A stretch of 64,000 nt of DNA. It comes from Nipponacmea schrenckii (lineage: Eukaryota > Mollusca > Gastropoda > Lottiidae). How positions within the stretch are numbered: position 1 is the first letter of the stretch; every line of letters begins with the position of its first letter. The notes under the pieces are model-generated. The model saw only the letters and a list, made by a program, of their open reading frames with translations. It made no database searches and had not been told where the DNA came from. A program made the translations under genes and the position numbers. Where the stretch lies: assembly GCA_030562195.1 (NCBI GenBank), contig JAUJPP010000007.1, forward strand, positions 26,905,769 to 26,969,768, in the 5' to 3' direction. Shown here in pieces: positions 58,901-64,000 of the stretch.

Positions 58901-61146
58901 TTCTGTTGACTAAAAGTAAGTGTCAGCTGATAAAATGAATAATTAAACAACAGTAGGTCTTTATAATCTGGACTTAGTCATAAAAATTTTGTTTTGTTTC
59001 CTAAAACTTGTTATAGATGTCTTATTAACACTAAATAAGTTAAACATTATTACAATAAGCACTTGGAGAAGAAATATTTTGCAACTATGTCATGAAGAAG
59101 CACATAAAAAGTAAAATACGCAACCAGATAATTGTGGCCTTATTGTAGTCAATAATATACATTTTATACCTTGTCTAAACACTATCATTTAAAAAAAATA
59201 TATTTTGGTTTTGTTAAAAATTATGAAAATGGTTGTATGCAATACAACATGAAATAAAAGGCAAAAAAACAAAATTAAACACTAGATATTCTAAATTTTC
59301 CAACAGTTAAAATCCTATTTATAATACTAACTGTTTTAAATCTATAATATCTATGAATCAACAACATATAATGAATATATAATATTATATGATTAAAAGT
59401 TATGTTAAATATCATTTCATAATTAATAGGTCAAATGTCAAAAATTACTAAATCTAAAAGAGTATATAATATTTACATGAATTTTACACAGCACATAGAA
59501 GAATTAAGAATATATAGAGGGTATAGTCACTTATTTAACATTCAATATTAACAAATATATTAACATTACTTCTCTAAACATATATATGATATTGATATTG
59601 AGATTCTATTTGTCTACAATGATAAGAGAAATAAACCTCCCATGATCAGAATGAAGAATGTCATGAGGCTCTCCCTTTTTGTTCAGACTGGGCAGTTAAG
59701 ACAAAAAGAAATGTACGTATCATGCTTCTTTCAAGGCACAATTTGCAAACCACACTGCCATAGCACATTGAAAATTTGTTCAATGTTCTCTTTTTGATCG
59801 CATGAAATTTATCAACAGCTATTTAGAATAAGCATTGCTCTGTCAAGTGATTACATGAAAAGTTTAAAGAATAAGTACAACAATTGAAATTTTTTTAGCA
59901 GTCACTAACATTACTTTTGAATTTAGTCATATTGATATGTCCACTGTATTTCTTCATTTAGTCCTTAAAGATTCTAAATTAATTTTTCATGAAACAGGTC
60001 TCATTGGAAATCTCCAGACTTTAAACTGGCAATACATTTTGTACAAATGAAAGCCTTTTTCACCTATTAAAAATCAATGTGTAAATACAACAAAAATTTA
60101 AGGTAAAGTGAATCAATTCAAATGTTCATACAAATGTTTGATTTCAAATTAGAAATTGCTTGCAATATGTGCTCGTCTAAATGATTTGAATCTTATTCTA
60201 TATACAGAAATCATGGAAGCCTGGATATTTTGAGCTGTAGGGCATAGTCAAGAATAATCATTACCAAATCCAATTCACATCCACAAATGATGGTTCCAAA
60301 ACAAAACAGGAACATTGGAAAGGACTAAATATATGTTTTACTTTACAGTTTTCAATTACATGTACTCTTATTTTTTTCTAAACTGCTTTATATATTTTAT
60401 TATGAACAATAAACATGAAATGAGTGATACACTTCAGCTCACTAGATAAAGGCATATATTAATCTATAATTTGGGGGCTGACTTAATCTATTTTAACTTT
60501 GCTGTTCACCTATATTCAAGTATTCAAAGCACCTTTTGCATTCATTAAATAAGTATGAAAAACACACAGGTGACACACAAAATGTAGAAATAATAAAGCA
60601 TAACAGTTTGACAAGATACTGTGTTTTAATATAAAAACTCCCATGATTAATGAATGAGCTGTGAGCAGATGTTTTTATACAATCTATTATTTGGCCAACA
60701 TATGAACTAAGTATAGTTTATAAAATTACTGATTTTCTTGACTTGACAATTCTACATAAAGATATCTTCCTTTATATTTCAGTTAAAGTTATTTTTTTAA
60801 ATAAAACTGACAGTACCGGTATTTAAAATCTTTTGGCATTTTTTTCCACTGCTCAAGCCACAAACACGACTATGACAGGAGGTCACTAATAAATTTGTTA
60901 AAATCATTAAGTTTCTATCACCTGTCTAATTAACCTTGACTAATTAACATGAAATCCTTTCAAACTGATCTATTACTTCTATTTAACACTCTGACCATGT
61001 GGACATTTTTTAAACAAAGAAAAAAAACAGATAATTAACTAACAATAAGTATAGACATATGTAGTAGTTACTCATGCGTAATAAATGAAACAATACTTAA
61101 CATAATAATGATGTTGATAAATAAATAGACCCTGATGACCACAGTT
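55982..61146. other. Long AT-rich region between Kelch and zinc-finger genes
   Basis: About 5.2 kb without a convincing frame on either strand. The left few hundred bases should hold the Kelch 3' UTR (plus). The right part should hold the 3' UTR of the zinc-finger gene (minus), which could be long. No transposon signature or tandem array was recognised. Confidence 0.5.
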
Positions 61147-64000
61147 TTAACTTGTTGGCAGTAACTGCCCACCAGGTGATGATTCCACACCATCAGCACC
61201 ATTTTGAAGTTCATTTTGAGTGGGTTTACCATCTGACATTATTCCCAAAACAATAAATTGTGACGTATCTGCAAGCGTTTGACTACAGTCCTGACAGATA
61301 CATTGTTTATCAGTATTTAATAACAATTGTCTATCAATTGGAGATTGAAATATAAACTCCTTTTTACATTGTTCACAAGCCACGGTCTTCTGCTCATCAT
61401 CATGTGTTTTCATGTGTTCATTTAGCGCTGCCTGGGTATTAAAATGCTTTTTACACTCACTACAATTGAATAATTTCGATTTATGTGCAGAAGATATGTG
61501 ACTCTGCATCGACTTTTTATTCGAAAAACCACGTTTGCACTCAGGGCAAGAAAACAGATGAGCTTCAGGGTGTTCATTAGAAATGTGAAGTGTCATTTTC
61601 TTCTTTTCTGAAAACCCTTTATTACACACTGGACAAATAAATGGCTCCAATCCAGTATGTGTTGTCATATGAGCTCTCAGTCTCTTCTTATCTTTATATG
61701 CCTTATCACAAATGTTACACCCAAATGGTGTTTCTGAGGTATGAGTGAGCATATGTTTCTTTTCTAAATCATACTTGTTTGAGAAATGTCTACCACATAA
61801 TTTGCACACATATGGGTTGTTATGAATTCCCTTATGGCGAAGTAAACTTCTATGATGAATGAATTTACTACCACAGATGTCACAGCAATAAGGTTTTTCT
61901 TCATCCAAATCAGTAGCTTTTATTTTGGATTTTTCACTTGAAGTATTCTTTTCTTTCTTTTCGGGTACTTTCAGTGTTGACTGTTGTGGTGCTGAATTAT
62001 TTGGTAGTGGTAATGTAACTTCAGCTTCTTCAGCACTCAGTAATTTTTGATCAATTGTTGAGTTTTCAACATGATTTTCATGAACAGCATTCGAATCTTC
62101 TTTAATTTCCATAGGTACTGGCATTGTTGGCAAAATAGGACTAGATTGGGATTGTAATTTTACACTTTCAGAACAAAGTTTATCAACAATAACATTACTT
62201 AATTCAGCATAGGTTTTCATCTCAGTTTCAAGTGTAGATTGAAGATCGTACGTTTTTTCATAACTCTGAGTATCCATAGGTTCGGGGTAGATATCATGAA
62301 ATTCGTAACCTCCATTCATCAACATTCCATCTTTATTCACAAATTGTTGAAATTCAGCAGTTTGAGGCAATTGAGATGTCTTATCATCTTGGACTGCTAT
62401 ATTAAGGTATTGAGTTGTACCATTTTGATCAGTTTGAATATGAGTTACCGGTAATGCAACCTTTTCTAAATTGATAATGGTTGCATTGGAGTGGTTATGG
62501 ACTACATTTTCATGATGATATGTTTGGTAAGGGAACTCTCCACCATATTCTGACAAAGTTATTAATTCTTTGTCTTGACCTGCAGCCATGATAACTTTCA
62601 GGTCATTTTCTGACAATTGGTTGCTAAACAGTATCTTTGAATGATCAACTCTCTCAAGTCCTTGCGTTGTGGCATTCATATCTAGAACGGGCACTTCATG
62701 TATGTGTCCATTTTGATCAATTTGTTGATTAATTCCTTCCTGACTCTCAGAATTTTCATTCTGTACAGATTGAATATGATTCAATCCTTCTGCTTGTAGT
62801 TGACTGAGATTTTCAGCACTAGCATAGGCAATAGGAACATCAACAAAATAGTCTTGAATGAGATTCATAACAGGAGTAACACCATCTTTGTCCGTCATAG
62901 CAGTGAGTAATTCTGTAGCTGATTGAGTTTCTGTAGCACCAGGTGTATCCATTGGTATAAGCTGGCCAATTTGGTGAACTTGATCACCAAGCGGTGTGTG
63001 TATTACCTGTTCTCCTAAAGATCCCTGCAATACAACAGTGTTGATTGTATTTCCAAGGATATCAGTTGTGGCTAAAACTGTACCATTGTTCAGGTTATTT
63101 AGGTCAGCTTGTGTATAGATGAAACTTGTTGGGGCTACATTTTGAAGTTGGATCAAATTTCCTGAACTACCCTCTATCACTGGAACTGTATTAAGTGTAG
63201 GGGCAACTGGTACTGGAACAGTTACCGTTTGAGAGTGCTGTGTCGACACAACACTCACTGGTGACAGAATAGTTGGTGGAGCTTGCTGGACTGGTTTTGA
63301 TGTAGGGATAGTGTTGATTTTGGTGTGCATTGTGGGGCCTTTACAGTTGACTTCATGAGCTTTACATTTGGCACGATCAAGATAACCATGACCACATTTT
63401 TCACAAGAAAATGGTCTTTCTTGTGTGTGTGTGTAACTATGACGTTTTAATCTGGATCTCTCTATAAATCCTTTACCACATATATCACACACAAATGGTT
63501 TTGTATCGCTGTGTGTTAACATGTGTTTCTTAACACTGTATTTCTGATGAAAGAGTTTTCCACAGGTTTCACAAGCAAACTTTCTCTCAGGGGATTTGGA
63601 AACACCAATGGAGCAGCGGTGACTTTGAAACTTTTCCTCTGAGCTGAAACTAATTTTACATTTCTGGCATGCATACAAATTAGTCTTAGGTATACTGCCA
63701 GTGTGTGTTAGAGAATGTGCCTCTAAATCAATTTGTTTTTCAAATTGACTGTGACAGATGTCACAAGAGTATTCCATCATGATTTCAGGAGTGACAGGAA
63801 CTTCAGGGACTAGGGAGTCACTTGGCATGTTGGGAATAGTATTTTCAGTTTGATATTCAGACTCTGCTGGGTCAGGAGTAGGTGTAGGAGCAATTTGTAG
63901 TAAACCACCTGTATGAATATTTGAGTCAGGTATAAATGTTAATATTCCGTTTATATTCTCACCAAAATGTCCAGCAACCAGGGGAGTTGATATGGGGGTT
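61147..64000 (-). CDS. C2H2 zinc-finger protein, 5' end beyond the window
   Basis: The minus-strand frame is open from the right edge to the stop at 61147, about 950 codons. An internal Met at 63828 is not necessarily the start, because coding-like sequence (GHFGENINGILTFIPDSN) continues upstream to the edge. An N-terminal block has five fingers (CDICHSQF, CQKCKISF with an incomplete second half, CETCGKLF, CDICGKGF, CEKCGHGY). A long Gln/Thr/Asn-rich middle may be an activation-type region. The C-terminal block has six fingers (CDICGSKF, CKLCGRHF, CNICDKAY, CPVCNKGF, CPECKRGF, CSECKKHF) and a last CEQC ... CQDC pair. It is probably a nuclear DNA-binding regulator; no specific orthologue is recognised. 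The coding part seen has no intron. Confidence 0.88.
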   Translation of the reverse strand, partial: TPISTPLVAGHFGENINGILTFIPDSNIHTGGLLQIAPTPTPDPAESEYQTENTIPNMPSDSLVPEVPVTPEIMMEYSCDICHSQFEKQIDLEAHSLTHTGSIPKTNLYACQKCKISFSSEEKFQSHRCSIGVSKSPERKFACETCGKLFHQKYSVKKHMLTHSDTKPFVCDICGKGFIERSRLKRHSYTHTQERPFSCEKCGHGYLDRAKCKAHEVNCKGPTMHTKINTIPTSKPVQQAPPTILSPVSVVSTQHSQTVTVPVPVAPTLNTVPVIEGSSGNLIQLQNVAPTSFIYTQADLNNLNNGTVLATTDILGNTINTVVLQGSLGEQVIHTPLGDQVHQIGQLIPMDTPGATETQSATELLTAMTDKDGVTPVMNLIQDYFVDVPIAYASAENLSQLQAEGLNHIQSVQNENSESQEGINQQIDQNGHIHEVPVLDMNATTQGLERVDHSKILFSNQLSENDLKVIMAAGQDKELITLSEYGGEFPYQTYHHENVVHNHSNATIINLEKVALPVTHIQTDQNGTTQYLNIAVQDDKTSQLPQTAEFQQFVNKDGMLMNGGYEFHDIYPEPMDTQSYEKTYDLQSTLETEMKTYAELSNVIVDKLCSESVKLQSQSSPILPTMPVPMEIKEDSNAVHENHVENSTIDQKLLSAEEAEVTLPLPNNSAPQQSTLKVPEKKEKNTSSEKSKIKATDLDEEKPYCCDICGSKFIHHRSLLRHKGIHNNPYVCKLCGRHFSNKYDLEKKHMLTHTSETPFGCNICDKAYKDKKRLRAHMTTHTGLEPFICPVCNKGFSEKKKMTLHISNEHPEAHLFSCPECKRGFSNKKSMQSHISSAHKSKLFNCSECKKHFNTQAALNEHMKTHDDEQKTVACEQCKKEFIFQSPIDRQLLLNTDKQCICQDCSQTLADTSQFIVLGIMSDGKPTQNELQNGADGVESSPGGQLLPTS

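Overview
This is an AT-rich, intron-rich animal nuclear genome window. Spliced GT-AG genes, retrotransposons, TIR elements and minisatellites surround recognisable metazoan genes. PAN/apple plus C-type-lectin proteins, hAT, Penelope-like and Gypsy debris, and tandem-repeat-bearing TIR elements suggest a lophotrochozoan, probably a mollusc. That assignment is inference; no species marker was seen. A run of exactly 500 N marks a scaffold gap.

Layout. 0.1-1.7 kb (-): three-exon secreted PAN-C-type-lectin gene, complete and phase-consistent. 1.9-2.65 kb: nested inverted-repeat element. 4.3-7.75 kb (-): seven-exon Schlafen-like (AlbA_2) protein; one intron holds a minisatellite that repeatedly copies the exon's own 3' splice site. 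8.45-11.2 kb (+): CIAO2B (MIP18), with an apparent U12-type first intron, divergent from the Schlafen-like gene. 11.5-12.7 kb: 38-39 bp tandem array. 14.0-19.3 kb (-): six-exon membrane receptor (signal, C-type lectin, PAN, Ser/Thr stalk, TM) with one in-frame stop; a hAT-type non-autonomous element, a 53-bp-arm palindrome and a large inverted repeat lie in its introns. 19.8-21 kb (-): exon-like fragments of an unrecognised, apparently decayed gene.

21.9-35.5 kb carries the GCSH (glycine cleavage H protein) locus twice: a copy without a LINE that breaks off at the N gap, then a copy with a ~6 kb LINE inserted upstream of a complete five-exon GCSH gene. This looks like two haplotypes placed in tandem. 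The LINE has an intact ORF1 with an SGNH-esterase domain and an ORF2 with a few lesions.

37.6-42.1 kb (+): CUL5 and BLOC1S2, both as single uninterrupted reading frames. 42.2-43.4 kb: decayed Penelope-like element (RT plus GIY-YIG). 44.5-48.5 kb (-): internally deleted Gypsy-type LTR element. 50.5-51.1 kb (+): PreY/PYURF-like gene, perhaps with a 13-nt first coding exon near 40.95 kb. 52.9-56.0 kb (+): three-exon BTB-BACK-Kelch protein. 61.1-64.0 kb (-): large C2H2 zinc-finger protein running off the right edge.

The genes are individually regulated housekeeping, recognition and regulatory genes, not an operon. CUL5 is a ubiquitin-ligase scaffold and KLHL-type proteins are substrate adaptors for cullin ligases (classically CUL3, so their proximity is not evidence of a shared complex). 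CIAO2B, GCSH and PYURF belong to iron-sulfur and mitochondrial metabolism.
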